A stretch of 64,000 nucleotides of DNA, from assembly GCA_039920745.1 (NCBI GenBank), contig JBDSDD010000063.1:7595-71594 (forward strand), written 5' to 3'. Below are positions 21,244 through 29,248 of the stretch, in pieces (position 1 is the stretch's first letter; each line of letters begins with the position of its first letter). Made by a program: the position numbers and the translations under genes. The notes under the pieces were generated by a model. The model saw only the letters and a program-made list of their open reading frames with translations. It did no database searches and had not been told where the DNA came from. This DNA comes from Scleromatobacter sp039920745. Its GTDB lineage: Bacteria > Pseudomonadota > Gammaproteobacteria > Burkholderiales > Burkholderiaceae_C.

Positions 21244-21326
21244 GACTGAAAACTGTATGAAACAACAGTATATGCCGACTGCCCCGATCACCTCCTCCTG
21301 AGGTCGCCTTTGCCTCCTACCTTCTC

Positions 21327-21641
21327 TCAGAGCATGCCTAGAGCCTGATTGATCGCGTCGTCTGCACTGGTGCGATTTGTCCAGCCGATGTTGCTAAATG
21401 CGACCCACACACGGAAGGCTTCCGGTTTCCGGTCAAAGGCACCGTTCGACTGCGGAAATGAAGGTTGTAGGGTGACGCTCTCTTCGAGGTAGGCCGATGT
21501 ACTGAAGCTGCCGTCGGCCAGATTGAGAAGTGCATCGATGCGAAACCTTCGGTCTTCTCCTCCATATGGTCTGACGAATTCGACTGACTTCGCTACCTCA
21601 TAGAACTCACTGCATGCGCTGTAGCTTGACGGATTGATCAC
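21327..21641 (-). CDS. Hypothetical protein of the element
   Basis: 104 residues, acidic-neutral, with a Tyr/Ser-rich N-terminus, a FRIDALLNLADGSFST beta-type middle and WVAFSNIGWTNRTSADDAI near the end, which suggests a small alpha/beta domain. No family recognised. Same strand and order as the rest of the left-hand array. Confidence 0.55.
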   Translation of the reverse strand: MINPSSYSACSEFYEVAKSVEFVRPYGGEDRRFRIDALLNLADGSFSTSAYLEESVTLQPSFPQSNGAFDRKPEAFRVWVAFSNIGWTNRTSADDAINQALGML

Positions 21642-21671
21642 ATTGGCTCCCTTGGTTGAACGCGGCCATTA

Positions 21672-22166
21672 TCAGCTGCGGCAGTCGGCTTCACCCGCTC
21701 GGAAAAGCAAAGTTGAATTGACATTTGCATTCGCCGTCATCCCCTTGGAAAGCGTCTGGAGGCCCTTGATGGTCTCGTGGGCGATCACCAGGGCGCGGGC
21801 CATGAACACTGCCGGGTCTTCCACAGCCTGGACGGCCAGCTCCGGGGCCATGTAGCCGCCGTGCTTGCGGATCGTGGGGAGAACCGTGGTTGTCACCCAA
21901 CGTTTGAATGCCTTGGCTTCCGGCTTGTTGCTGCGGAGGATCAGGCTGTACAGACCGGACTCGTTGACGATGTTCGCCGGACGGCCTTTACCTAAAGTTT
22001 GTTTAGCCCGGTCGGCCTCATCGATCCGCAGCAGCGCCACGGTGGGGTTGGTATGGCCGAGGACAGCACACACGTCCAGAGCAACGAACCAGGGGTTCCC
22101 GTCGATCTCGATGGTGCGGAGGTCGAGGCCGGGGGCGAACGCGAAGGTCTTCAAGGTGTGTGTCAT
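21672..22166 (-). CDS. BRO-N domain protein (phage antirepressor type)
   Basis: 164 residues. The BRO-N domain covers residues 1-105: LRTIEIDGNPWFVALDVCAV, NESGLYSLILRSNKPEAKAF and KRWVTTTVLPTIRKHG, all hallmark strings. The C-terminal ~60 residues are an unrelated helical part. BRO-N proteins bind DNA and act as phage antirepressors or regulators. A second BRO-N gene lies at 26161-26706. The ATG is placed just before the conserved TFAFAPGL strand; the ribosome site is weak. Confidence 0.85.
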   Translation of the reverse strand: MTHTLKTFAFAPGLDLRTIEIDGNPWFVALDVCAVLGHTNPTVALLRIDEADRAKQTLGKGRPANIVNESGLYSLILRSNKPEAKAFKRWVTTTVLPTIRKHGGYMAPELAVQAVEDPAVFMARALVIAHETIKGLQTLSKGMTANANVNSTLLFRAGEADCRS

Positions 22167-22426
22167 GTGGTGGTCTGTAGGTTGGTCTGTAGGCACCACT
22201 TCAACCATTCCGCCACACCCCGAAGTGTCCCTTGATCGTTGCCACTTGGTGAGTGATCGCGCTTCGCCTCGGTTGCTGCACTCGCAGACTCTGCCATCCG
22301 ATTCATCGCCACTTGGGGATGATTGCCAATTGAATAGGCTCTGGTCTGGAGGGGCATGACGATGCTGCTGGACCTTCACGACCATTGGAGACACAGTCGG
22401 GACTTCTCTCACCGAAAGCCCACGAC

Positions 22427-22696
22427 ATGAACCGCCTTCTCTTCTCCCTGGTTGCCATCACCGAATGGGCTCTCCGCTTCTTCGGCCTGGATGTGTACAT
22501 CGAGCGCGACACGCCCCGCATGGGCTTCTTCAATTTGGAGCACATAGCACGCGCCATCGCTTGGGAAGACAAGAAGCTGTCTCATGAATTCTGGGGCTTC
22601 GGCCTCCATGTGATCGTCTGTCCTCTTGATGATCAGGACAAGATCCGAGCCTTCCGACTTGCGCAGGAATCGGCCTGCTTCGTCCCCGGCATCTGA
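22427..22696 (+). CDS. Small hypothetical protein on the opposite strand
   Basis: 89 residues from ATG (MNRLLFSLVAITEWALRFFG). Hydrophobic N-terminus that could be a membrane segment, then a charged part with one His/Ile/Val patch and a single Cys near the end. It is the only plus-strand gene inside the left array and ends just before a hairpin at 22755. Composition looks coding, but no family is recognised and the ribosome site is weak. Confidence 0.45.
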   Translation: MNRLLFSLVAITEWALRFFGLDVYIERDTPRMGFFNLEHIARAIAWEDKKLSHEFWGFGLHVIVCPLDDQDKIRAFRLAQESACFVPGI

Positions 22697-22754
22697 TGAT
22701 GGCCTGACCCCTTCGGCTGTCCCCTCAGTAACTGCCTAAGACACACCCGAAGAG

Positions 22755-22784
22755 GCCCCCTTGGATTCGTCCTCGGGGGCTTTC
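22755..22784. terminator. Hairpin between convergent genes
   Basis: GCCCCC and GGGGGC arms around a 14-nt loop, followed by TTTC on the plus strand; on the minus strand AAAGCCCCC starts the hairpin. It lies between the stops of the plus-strand small gene and the gp14-like gene. Confidence 0.6.
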
Positions 22785-22801
22785 GTCATTCTTGGATGGG
22801 A

Positions 22802-23512
22802 TCAGCCGTTGTTCTTCAGGTAGTTGCCGTAGTCCCCACCGATCTGCAATGCGGTTCCCAGGTAGTCGGGAGTGGCCGGGGTCTTCTCACCCGCGATCAC
22901 ATTGGCAGCGTTCGTGTTGACGTTCCGCATCTGGTTGTCCAGCGCGGCGTTGGCAGAAGAGAGGTTCGACAGGACGGACGAGTTGTACTTGGCACCCTTG
23001 CCGGCGATGTCACCGAGCATGGCATCCACGGACAGCCCGCCGACCCCGCCTTGGGACAGGTAGGTTGCCCCTGCCTCGCGTGCAGCTTGGTTGTTCGCGC
23101 CGATCTTCTGGCTGGCGGCGTCGTGCTGCTGGATCTCCTCCAAGCCCACCTGATTGGCGTTCTCCGCACGGGCAGTCAAGGCGTTCTTGGTGAGTGCCTT
23201 GTTGGAGGCGTCACCTGCCACCTTGGTCTGGATGCCCATGCCGAGGCCGGCCACAGCCGAAGCGATTTGAAGGCCGGAGAGCAACTGGGCGGTCGTGATG
23301 CCGGTGCCGAGGATGCCACCAGCAGCGGCGTTGGCCGTAGCGACTCCGCCAGCGGTAAGGGCAGCAGCACCGGCAGCAGTGCCGACCCCGCCAGCAGTGC
23401 CTACAGCGACACCACCGGCAGCAGCGGCAGAGGCAGCAGCAGCGGCAGCAGAGGCGGAGGCCATGCCACCAATCGCCGCGCCTTCGCCGGCTTCTGAAAA
23501 TCCATCACACAT
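22802..23512 (-). CDS. Phage internal virion protein, T7 gp14-like
   Basis: 236 residues. Starts with Met-Cys-Asp, as gp14-like proteins often do, then a long Ala/Gly/Val-rich hydrophobic region and a helical part with Asn, Gln and Ala (SNKALTKNALTARAENANQV, EIQQHDAASQKIGANNQAA) and the end LQIGGDYGNYL. In T7-like podoviruses such proteins sit in the internal core and form part of the channel for DNA entry. Start at MCDGFSE follows an AGGAATC site. Its partners gp15 and gp16 and the portal are absent here. Confidence 0.65.
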   Translation of the reverse strand: MCDGFSEAGEGAAIGGMASASAAAAAASAAAAGGVAVGTAGGVGTAAGAAALTAGGVATANAAAGGILGTGITTAQLLSGLQIASAVAGLGMGIQTKVAGDASNKALTKNALTARAENANQVGLEEIQQHDAASQKIGANNQAAREAGATYLSQGGVGGLSVDAMLGDIAGKGAKYNSSVLSNLSSANAALDNQMRNVNTNAANVIAGEKTPATPDYLGTALQIGGDYGNYLKNNG

Positions 23513-23691
23513 GATGATTCCTATGGAGGTGGGTGAGCGTCTTCGTCTCGTGGGTGCACGGGGGGCAGGGGTTGAGTTGATCGGACATGGAGGTCTTGAT
23601 GTTGGTTGGATGCAGGGGGCACCCGGAAATGGGCAGACTCTCATCGGATGAACCGAAGAGGGCCTGATTGGTTGGCTGACTGAGGGCTGGC

Positions 23692-24237
23692 TTACGTAGC
23701 CTGTGCGCTCACCGAGAACGTGAAGGACGGCGTGGTGCCGCCGATGGTGACCACCACTCGATAGATGTTCCGAATGGGCAGGTTCACGGAGACGTTGGCG
23801 ACGTTTTGGAGGCCGACGCCGATGTTCAGCATGGCAACGCCGACTGCCGTCTGAGTGGTGATGAATGCACCCGGGAAATCAACCCAGCTACCGGACGGAG
23901 CGTCAAGGATCTGCACCTTCGCATTCATCGTGGGCGAGGTGCCCGACACGGCGGTGATGTTGAAGAGAAGCGTCAGCGGATAGCCGCCGATGGGGGCGGG
24001 CATTGCTGCACCGTTGAAGCTGGCCGTAACGGTGCCCGGGGGCACTGCCAGGTCGGTGCCGAAGAAGGTCTCCACGGTCTGGCCGGCGGTGGGCATCACG
24101 GTTGGGGTGACGCTGATCTCGGACTGTGCCGAGAGAGTCACGAGCACGCCGGCCACCTTGCAGAACTTGGTGAGGGGACTCGACGGGATGGTGAAGGTGG
24201 TCTTGATGCCGTTGGCGACTTCGGTAACTGATCTCAT
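23692..24237 (-). CDS. Probable phage virion surface/decoration protein
   Basis: 181 residues, almost all beta, no cysteine except one (FCKVAG). The second half has the pattern of a domain common in phage head-fibre or decoration proteins: LLFNITAVSGTSPTMNAKVQ, then a solvent loop, and the end RVVVTIGGTTPSFTFSVSA. Follows the 305-residue gene with a hairpin between. Assignment is by motif pattern only. Confidence 0.55.
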   Translation of the reverse strand: MRSVTEVANGIKTTFTIPSSPLTKFCKVAGVLVTLSAQSEISVTPTVMPTAGQTVETFFGTDLAVPPGTVTASFNGAAMPAPIGGYPLTLLFNITAVSGTSPTMNAKVQILDAPSGSWVDFPGAFITTQTAVGVAMLNIGVGLQNVANVSVNLPIRNIYRVVVTIGGTTPSFTFSVSAQAT

Positions 24238-24261
24238 GATTTTCTTTCCTGGGAATGAAGA

Positions 24262-24295
24262 AAGCCCTCCGAGGATTCACCTGGGAGGGCTTGAT
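24262..24295 (-). terminator. Hairpin after the 305-residue gene
   Basis: GCCCTCCCAGG and CCTCGGAGGGC arms on the minus strand, followed by TTTC. Same AAGCCCTC/GAGGGCTT design as the hairpins near 22755 and 28102. Probably lowers transcription into the virion-type genes that follow. Confidence 0.6.
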
Positions 24296-24311
24296 TGGTT
24301 GGAGTTGCTGG

Positions 24312-25229
24312 TTAGACCAGACGGGCCTTGGCGGCTGCGCCAGGAGTCATCCACTGGCCTCGAAGGAACACCTCCGGGGACTGGCCCTGCATGCGGGTGG
24401 GGACGCCGGCCCTCTTGAAGGCGTCGATGCTGGGCGGGACTGCCACTCGCCACTGATCAGCCAGGGCGCGGTATCCGCTCACGTCATGGGTGCGAACCTG
24501 CTTCTGGATGGACTCCTGAAGCTGTCCCTGACGGTTGTCCCGACACCACTGGTAGAAGGCCGGAAGGTCTCCCACGCTGAGGCCGCTTCGGGCGGGATCG
24601 GTGAGAGCGTTGTCGGCTTGCCGTTGGTAGGCAGTGCGAAGGACATCCACACGCTGCTCGCTGTCGGCCACTTCGAGGCCCGTCATCTGGGCGAACTTGG
24701 TGGCAAGGGATGCACCGTCGAGACGACCCGCTGCGATGCCCATGCCGGTGGCGATGAGTCCATCCAGGCTCTCCTGGGGTAGCGGCTCCAGTGCTTGGTT
24801 GATGGCGTCCATGGTCTGCGGGTTCGCCGCGAAAATGTCCGAGCCATCCGCCTGGGGGGCTTGCACTGCTTGGGTGCCTGCCTCCACGAAGCTGCCATCA
24901 CTCGCCTTCTGGAGCTTGCCTTCGCTGACCCAGAAGGAGACCGGGGCTTGCACCCCGTCGATGGTCACCAGGGTGGTGGACAGAAGCTCCGTCACGGGGG
25001 AACCGTTCGGGTTCTTCGCAGAGGCACCGAAGGAGTCCGTCCCGTGGTACGGGTTCAGTTCGGCGGTGCTGCCCTTGGTGTGCCCCGTGGTGCGCTCGGT
25101 GATCACGCCATCGCTCAGGGTCGTGTAGTTGACGGTGTCTCGGACGTTGACTCGTGCCCCTTGCGGGGCCTGGGTCTGGGTCTGCGGGTCGTCTTGCCCG
25201 ACTTGGTAGCTGTTGAATCCGTTGCTCAT
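24312..25229 (-). CDS. Phage-like protein of unknown function
   Basis: 305 residues. N-terminal Gln/Thr-rich stretch, a beta-type region (RVNVRDTVNYTTLSDGVI, TTLVTIDGVQAPVSFWVS) and from about residue 140 a helical region rich in Gln and Ala. The end (RGQWMTPGAAAKARLV) is typical of small phage structural or assembly proteins, but I cannot name the family. Scaffolding is one option given neighbours. Preceded by an AAGAAG ribosome site. Confidence 0.55.
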   Translation of the reverse strand: MSNGFNSYQVGQDDPQTQTQAPQGARVNVRDTVNYTTLSDGVITERTTGHTKGSTAELNPYHGTDSFGASAKNPNGSPVTELLSTTLVTIDGVQAPVSFWVSEGKLQKASDGSFVEAGTQAVQAPQADGSDIFAANPQTMDAINQALEPLPQESLDGLIATGMGIAAGRLDGASLATKFAQMTGLEVADSEQRVDVLRTAYQRQADNALTDPARSGLSVGDLPAFYQWCRDNRQGQLQESIQKQVRTHDVSGYRALADQWRVAVPPSIDAFKRAGVPTRMQGQSPEVFLRGQWMTPGAAAKARLV

Positions 25230-25244
25230 GTTCTTCTTGTTTGA

Positions 25245-25523
25245 TCAGTAGTAGAAAGGCCATTGCTTGGCCTGTGCGGGCCAAGGCTGGAAAGGCACAC
25301 CCACCGGGCTTCCGCCGTTGTTGCTGACAATCTGATCTCCGACCAAGTAGGTGACGGGAGGGGCAGGCTGTGCAAGCAGTGCGGCGAGTTGTTGAGGCGC
25401 GATGCCGATGGCATAGGCCACAGAGGTGGTGGTCGCGCCGGGCTGGTTCAGGAGCATCTCCAGGTGGTCGGGGGAGACCAGTCCGATGGAGTTGGCGATG
25501 AAGGTGTTTTTCTTGGTTGCCAT
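25245..25523 (-). CDS. Small phage-array protein, unknown
   Basis: 92 residues: a helical N-terminal half (DHLEMLLNQPGATTTSVAYA, PQQLAALLAQ) and a proline- and aromatic-rich tail (PFQPWPAQAKQWPFYY). Preceded by the leader CCCAAGAAAGCCACC, nearly the same as that of the 27433-27714 gene, which supports translation. Function unknown. Confidence 0.6.
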   Translation of the reverse strand: MATKKNTFIANSIGLVSPDHLEMLLNQPGATTTSVAYAIGIAPQQLAALLAQPAPPVTYLVGDQIVSNNGGSPVGVPFQPWPAQAKQWPFYY

Positions 25524-25538
25524 GGTGGCTTTCTTGGG

Positions 25539-25781
25539 TCAGTTGGAGATGGGGTCGAGCTTCTGGAGGCGGGCCGCGAGTTCGTAGTTCCTCATGGCCT
25601 CGTTCAGGGAGCGGTATGCGGACTCGCACATGGGTCGTTGCATCCACGTCCTCATCAGCCGCTTGAGGTGCAGTTGATGGGGCGGGATCGGGGGCGTGAT
25701 GGCCGGGTGCCGGGCCTTCAGTTCGGAGGCTGTGGCTGCGAGATTCGGCGAGCGAAGGGGATGGATCAGAAGAGAGTTCAT
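25539..25781 (-). CDS. Small phage-array protein, unknown
   Basis: 80 residues, basic, helix-forming (LHLKRLMRTWMQR, SLNEAMRNYELAARLQKL). Its ATG overlaps the stop of the previous gene (ATGA), so it is likely translated by coupling. No family recognised. Confidence 0.6.
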   Translation of the reverse strand: MNSLLIHPLRSPNLAATASELKARHPAITPPIPPHQLHLKRLMRTWMQRPMCESAYRSLNEAMRNYELAARLQKLDPISN

Positions 25782-26164
25782 TGCGGATGCCTCGCAGGCA
25801 GGTTTACAGCCCTCTGGAGGCCATAGCCGAGGTCAGGGGCGGGGTATGTAGCGGGAAGGCTCTTGAGACCCGTAACGGGCTCCTGGGGGCGGGTGCATTC
25901 GATGTCCAGACGGTCGCCTTCGAGGCGCAATCGGGGCATCAGTCGGACGGTCGTGGGAGACAGGACACGGTGAGGGATCTCGCGCCCATTCAGTCGGACG
26001 GAGACCACGGTTAGCTGACGGGGGCAAGCCTCGGATTCGAGGAGTTGTTCCGCCTCTCCAGCGAAGCAGACATCCGAGAAGGACATGGCAGGGTCTTCCT
26101 TGATCCAGCGGGAGCCAGGGAGGGGACGAAGGCGGATGACCACTTCCGTGCGGTCGGTGCTCAT
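25778..26164 (-). CDS. Small phage-array protein, unknown
   Basis: 128 residues, mixed alpha/beta, with many Arg and Leu; a central VSVRLNGREIPHRVLSPTTV strand pair. Coupled by ATGA overlaps to both neighbours: its start overlaps the stop of the BRO-N gene, and its stop overlaps the next start. No family recognised. Tight coupling argues that it is real. Confidence 0.65.
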   Translation of the reverse strand: MSTDRTEVVIRLRPLPGSRWIKEDPAMSFSDVCFAGEAEQLLESEACPRQLTVVSVRLNGREIPHRVLSPTTVRLMPRLRLEGDRLDIECTRPQEPVTGLKSLPATYPAPDLGYGLQRAVNLPARHPQ

Positions 26165-26706
26165 CGCGCAGCCTTAGCCCGGTACGAGCGACTGCCCCTC
26201 ATAGACCGCAGAGCGATGCTCCGTGCGTCCTTCTCCTCTTGGTGGCGTGCTGACCACTGATTCACGCGAGCGACCGTGAAGGCGTTGATCTGGGCCTGGA
26301 TGGCCGCATGCTGGGCCAGGAGTTCGGGCAAGGTCGTGCCTGCCGGGATCGGCTTCTCTTGGCCCGTGATGTAGATGCCATCCTTGCGGATGCTCGGAAT
26401 GACAGTGCCTGTGACCCAGCGCCTGAAGGGCTTGGCTTCAGCCTTGCGGCTTCGGATGATCAGAGAGTAGAGACCGGATTCGTTGACGGCCAGCACCTTC
26501 TGGTTCCCGCCTGGGGTTGATATAACCGTAAACCCTTTCTCGTCTGCGTCGAGGCCGGCGACTGCCTGTGACGTGTTGGTCGTGTAGAGGGCTTTGCAGA
26601 CATCGGTGCACACGAACCAGGACTCTCCGTCCTTGGTGATCGACCGCAGTTGGAGACCAGGGGCGAAGTCGAAAGTCTTGACGCCTTGCGGCTGAATGTT
26701 GGACAT
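26161..26706 (-). CDS. BRO-N domain protein (second copy)
   Basis: 181 residues with the BRO-N domain at residues 8-115 (FDFAPGLQLRSITKDGESWF, NESGLYSLIIRSRKAEAKPF, RRWVTGTVIPSIRKDG) and a helical C-terminus (LLAQHAAIQAQINAFTV) ending in a basic tail. It shares the domain, not the C-terminus, with the copy at 21672-22166, so the two likely bind related DNA but differ in partners. Confidence 0.85.
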   Translation of the reverse strand: MSNIQPQGVKTFDFAPGLQLRSITKDGESWFVCTDVCKALYTTNTSQAVAGLDADEKGFTVISTPGGNQKVLAVNESGLYSLIIRSRKAEAKPFRRWVTGTVIPSIRKDGIYITGQEKPIPAGTTLPELLAQHAAIQAQINAFTVARVNQWSARHQEEKDARSIALRSMRGSRSYRAKAAR

Positions 26707-26924
26707 GGCTTTGTGGGTTGGCTCTGAAGAGTTGCCCGTGAGATGCCGCGAAGCGGGGTGACCACGGGACTGGTTCTTCAGGGGGTTGGTGATGGGGCTT
26801 GCCTCATGAAGGCGTGTCTTGGGCCTGCTGCGAAGCAGTGGTCAAGGGCTTGCACTTCACGGGTGCAGAGGGAGATGGTCACCATCAAGACGGATCACGC
26901 CGAGCTTGTCGTTGCGTGGCTCTT

Positions 26925-27035
26925 TTATGGCTCTGCTTCTTCAGTTCCAGCTATCGCTGTGGTGTAGCTGTAGTTAGCATTCCCGGAGCAATGCTGGAGG
27001 AATGCATCAGCAATGCGGGAGCATTCCGGGAGCAT
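26925..27035 (-). CDS. Short overlapping ORF after the DUF1376-like gene
   Basis: 36 codons starting in TGATG with the stop of the DUF1376-like gene (MLPECSRIADAFLQHCSGNA..). DUF1376-family proteins often end in Asn/Ser-rich tails with similar CSGNAN-like strings, so this may be their natural C-terminus, now in another frame, or a coupled small protein. It has repeated GAATGC/GCATTG strings at DNA level. No independent evidence of expression. Confidence 0.35.
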   Translation of the reverse strand: MLPECSRIADAFLQHCSGNANYSYTTAIAGTEEAEP

Positions 27036-27436
27036 CAGAAGTCCTGGAGATCGGCCTTCATTGCCGCCTTGGGTGACACGCCGGGCTTGTTCCATCGGGC
27101 AGAGGAGGCGGCTGCGGCTTGAGCGGAGCGGCCCACGGCATCAGCGAACGCTTCATGCAGTGCGGGGATGAAGATCAGTCCGTCATTGGAGACCTTCAAG
27201 GCATAGCCGATGAGGCCCCGAAGGAGTGCCGCTCGGTGGCTGTCTGGAGTCAGCCGAAGGTCGGTCATCAGGTCGGACTCGGAGAGCCGGTTACCCGGTA
27301 CTGCCCAGAGCTTGGCGATGACACGGTGAAGCATCCCGTACTCCTCGTCGGTCAACTCGGGGAACATGCCAAGCCACTCGGTGGGATTGAACTTGATCCA
27401 GTGGAGCTTCTCAGGCTTCTTCAGGGGCGTGGTCAT
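27035..27436 (-). CDS. DUF1376-like phage replication-type protein
   Basis: 133 residues. Strings HWIKFNPTEWLG, LTDEEYGMLHRVIAKLWAV, NRLSESDLMTDLRL and LIFIPALHEAF, then a basic Ala/Ser segment, follow the pattern of DUF1376, a helix-turn-helix domain found at the front of phage replication initiators. The usual larger C-terminal part is missing. Overlaps the previous gene's stop (ATGA) and is followed by an overlapping 36-codon frame. Confidence 0.6.
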   Translation of the reverse strand: MTTPLKKPEKLHWIKFNPTEWLGMFPELTDEEYGMLHRVIAKLWAVPGNRLSESDLMTDLRLTPDSHRAALLRGLIGYALKVSNDGLIFIPALHEAFADAVGRSAQAAAASSARWNKPGVSPKAAMKADLQDF

Positions 27437-27714
27437 GCTGCCAACGGACTCATGGCCCGGTCAATGCCAGGGCTGAAGATCATCTGCTGGTCGTCTTCAC
27501 GGAAGGCGTAGTCCATCACGTCGTCAACGAGGGCGATGGTCTGGGCTGTCGTCGCACGGAACAGCTCGTAGACAGCCGCTCTGGAGAGTCGGTTGGATGG
27601 GGCCAGCGTGAGGTGGGCTCGAAGGAGCATCGCTGCGCCGACGAAGGAGAACGAACGGTGTCGCATCGAGTGGAGGAATGCGGCGGCGTCGAAGGGAATC
27701 GTGGTCTTGGTCAT
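27433..27714 (-). CDS. Small protein, diverged partner of the DUF1376-like protein
   Basis: 93 residues. It lines up by eye with its downstream neighbour: GAAMLLRAHLTLAPSNRLSR against EYGMLHRVIAKLWAVPGNRL, and DYAFREDDQQMIFSPGIDRA against GYALKVSNDGLIFIPALHEA. So it may be a duplicate of the same helical domain. Leader CCCAAGAAACCAACC precedes the ATG; the stop overlaps the next ATG. Function unknown. Confidence 0.6.
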   Translation of the reverse strand: MTKTTIPFDAAAFLHSMRHRSFSFVGAAMLLRAHLTLAPSNRLSRAAVYELFRATTAQTIALVDDVMDYAFREDDQQMIFSPGIDRAMSPLAA

Positions 27715-27740
27715 GGTTGGTTTCTTGGGGAATAGGAGGG

Positions 27741-28040
27741 TTACTCGGGCACCGTCTTGCGTCGGGTAGCCAGAGGGGTAGCCAGCAACTCCAGCGCTTC
27801 CATCTCCTGTGCTCGGGCCTCGGGATCTCGATGGAGCAGTTCCAGGTAGAGCGCCATGGAGCGGCGAGCGAGGAGCGATAGGGAGGGCTTGCGGTCACCT
27901 CGAAGGCGGATGCCGTTGATGGCCTCTCGGAGTGGCTTGGCCTCACGCTCGGTGTAGTTCAGGACAAGGGTCACGCCGTTGATGGCGCGGACGTAGCGGC
28001 TGCGGACGGTGCCGGAGTCAGGTCGGGTAGGGGTGAGCAT
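27741..28040 (-). CDS. Small basic protein, possible DNA-binding
   Basis: 99 residues from the ATG that has GAGGG about 5 nt upstream (MLTPTRPDSG); another ATG 12 bp further upstream is less well placed. Arg-rich, with a short strand (GVTLVLNY) and then two helices (EREAKPLREAINGI, SLSLLARRSMALYLELLH), a layout seen in ribbon-helix-helix-like regulators, but not clear enough to name. First gene of the long minus-strand array. Confidence 0.55.
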   Translation of the reverse strand: MLTPTRPDSGTVRSRYVRAINGVTLVLNYTEREAKPLREAINGIRLRGDRKPSLSLLARRSMALYLELLHRDPEARAQEMEALELLATPLATRRKTVPE

Positions 28041-28101
28041 GGGAGCCCTCATTGAGTAAATGCCGGAATAGATCGCCACAAACGGACGACCAAGAATGCG
28101 A

Positions 28102-28134
28102 AAGCCCTCGGGGCCGTGAGACCGTCGAGGGCTG
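28102..28134 (-). terminator. Hairpin after the serine recombinase region
   Basis: AGCCCTCG and CGAGGGCT arms; on the minus strand CGAGGGCTTTCGC. It lies about 170 nt after the recombinase stop and just before the small-protein array, so it could separate the two transcripts. Confidence 0.5.
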
Positions 28135-28307
28135 GAATGGGGAGACGCTCGGGGCGTCAAGAGAGAGGGCCGGAAGTTGGTGCCCTTCTCCAAAGGTGCA
28201 ACTTTCAACGCTACGCCCGGTGATCGGGGTCTGTCACGACGGACTCGGGGATGCCGGTCGAGTTCGTACAGTTATCCTAAAGCGCGGGATTCAAATTCCA
28301 CCGGGCG

Positions 28308-28898
28308 TCAGGCGGTAGCGCAGTACCTCTTGACGGAGGAGACCGAGATCCCGAAGTGAAGTCGGGTCTGTTCCAGGCTGGCGTTGTTCGCCTTCCTCCA
28401 GGCCGCGACCTCTTCCGGGTTCCTCTCATGGGGCCTGCCCATGCTGGTCTTCCCCTTGTGAGTGAGGCCAGTCCGCTGGAGGGAGTCACGGGCTGTCACC
28501 CGGCCAGCTTCGGTGCGCTCGATGATCCTGTCCCGCTCCATGTTGGCTACCTGGGCGAGGACTGCGAGGATCAGCTCACCGACTCCCTTGCCGATGACAC
28601 CGAGGCCACGGACATGCAGGGTGATGCCACGGTCAAGGAGCTTGCGGACAGTGGACTGCACGTCGATGGCATCCCGTCCGAGTCGGTCAACAGCGTAGAC
28701 GTACAGCGTGTCTCCCTCACGGATGTACCGGAGGAGGTCAGCGAAGCCTGGGCGGTCTGCTGCCGGGGTTGCACCACTCACGCCGGGGTCAGAGAACTCC
28801 TTGTCGAAGGTGACCCCATCCGTCCCGTTCATGGCATCCCGCTGGGAGTCGATGGACTGGTCTCGGGTGCTGACTCGGTAGTAGGCGATGCGACTCAT
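28308..28898 (-). CDS. Serine recombinase (resolvase/invertase family)
   Basis: 196 residues. The catalytic serine is in YYRVSTRDQSIDSQ at S10; the conserved arginines (VDRLGRDA and ERDRIIERT) and DPGVSG are present, and the C-terminal helix-turn-helix (LEQTRLHFGISVSSVKRY) fits DNA binding. It catalyses site-specific inversion, resolution or transposition through a covalent Ser-DNA bond. Flanked by similar ~25-bp repeats at 28203 and 29157 and divergent from the winged-helix regulator. Confidence 0.92.
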   Translation of the reverse strand: MSRIAYYRVSTRDQSIDSQRDAMNGTDGVTFDKEFSDPGVSGATPAADRPGFADLLRYIREGDTLYVYAVDRLGRDAIDVQSTVRKLLDRGITLHVRGLGVIGKGVGELILAVLAQVANMERDRIIERTEAGRVTARDSLQRTGLTHKGKTSMGRPHERNPEEVAAWRKANNASLEQTRLHFGISVSSVKRYCATA

Positions 28899-29248
28899 GT
28901 CGAAGTCCAGAAGTTATGCGCACAATTCTGAGCTAGTCCACAACAGGTGTCAAGTATCTTGTGAGCTTTTCGCTACCGGGCTGGATCACTGAGGCAGGGC
29001 CAGTCCAGAACGTACAACTTGTGGGCCATGTCGTGGGTCGTGTACGTCTCCCTAAGATGAGGTTTTGAAACTGACGCCCGGTGAGACCGTACAGTTCTCC
29101 ATGAGTCAGTACTTCAAGCCGACGTCCTGAGAATGTGTGTCTCACCTAAGGGGTCACTTTCAACACCACGCCGGGTAATCAGTACTCGGAGGGATGGTGC
29201 CCCCGGTGCCCTTCTGCGATCCTGTGTAGACCAACAACAGGGCAACAC
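28899..29248. promoter_or_regulatory. Divergent control region between recombinase and regulator
   Basis: 350 bp between outward-reading genes. It holds two of three copies of an ACGCCsGGTrA-type repeat (29072 and 29167, the third at 28213) and a CGTACA(G/A)(T/C)T motif near 29017 and 29088, with a third copy at 28265. These are likely binding sites for the regulator or recombinase. I see no gene and no sure promoter boxes. Confidence 0.45.

Noticed and set aside
22195..22235. tRNA-like string on the minus strand (GGGTGTGGCGGAATGGTTGA)
   Set aside because: Only a D-arm-like part can be read; no anticodon stem, T-loop or CCA-side pairing follows.
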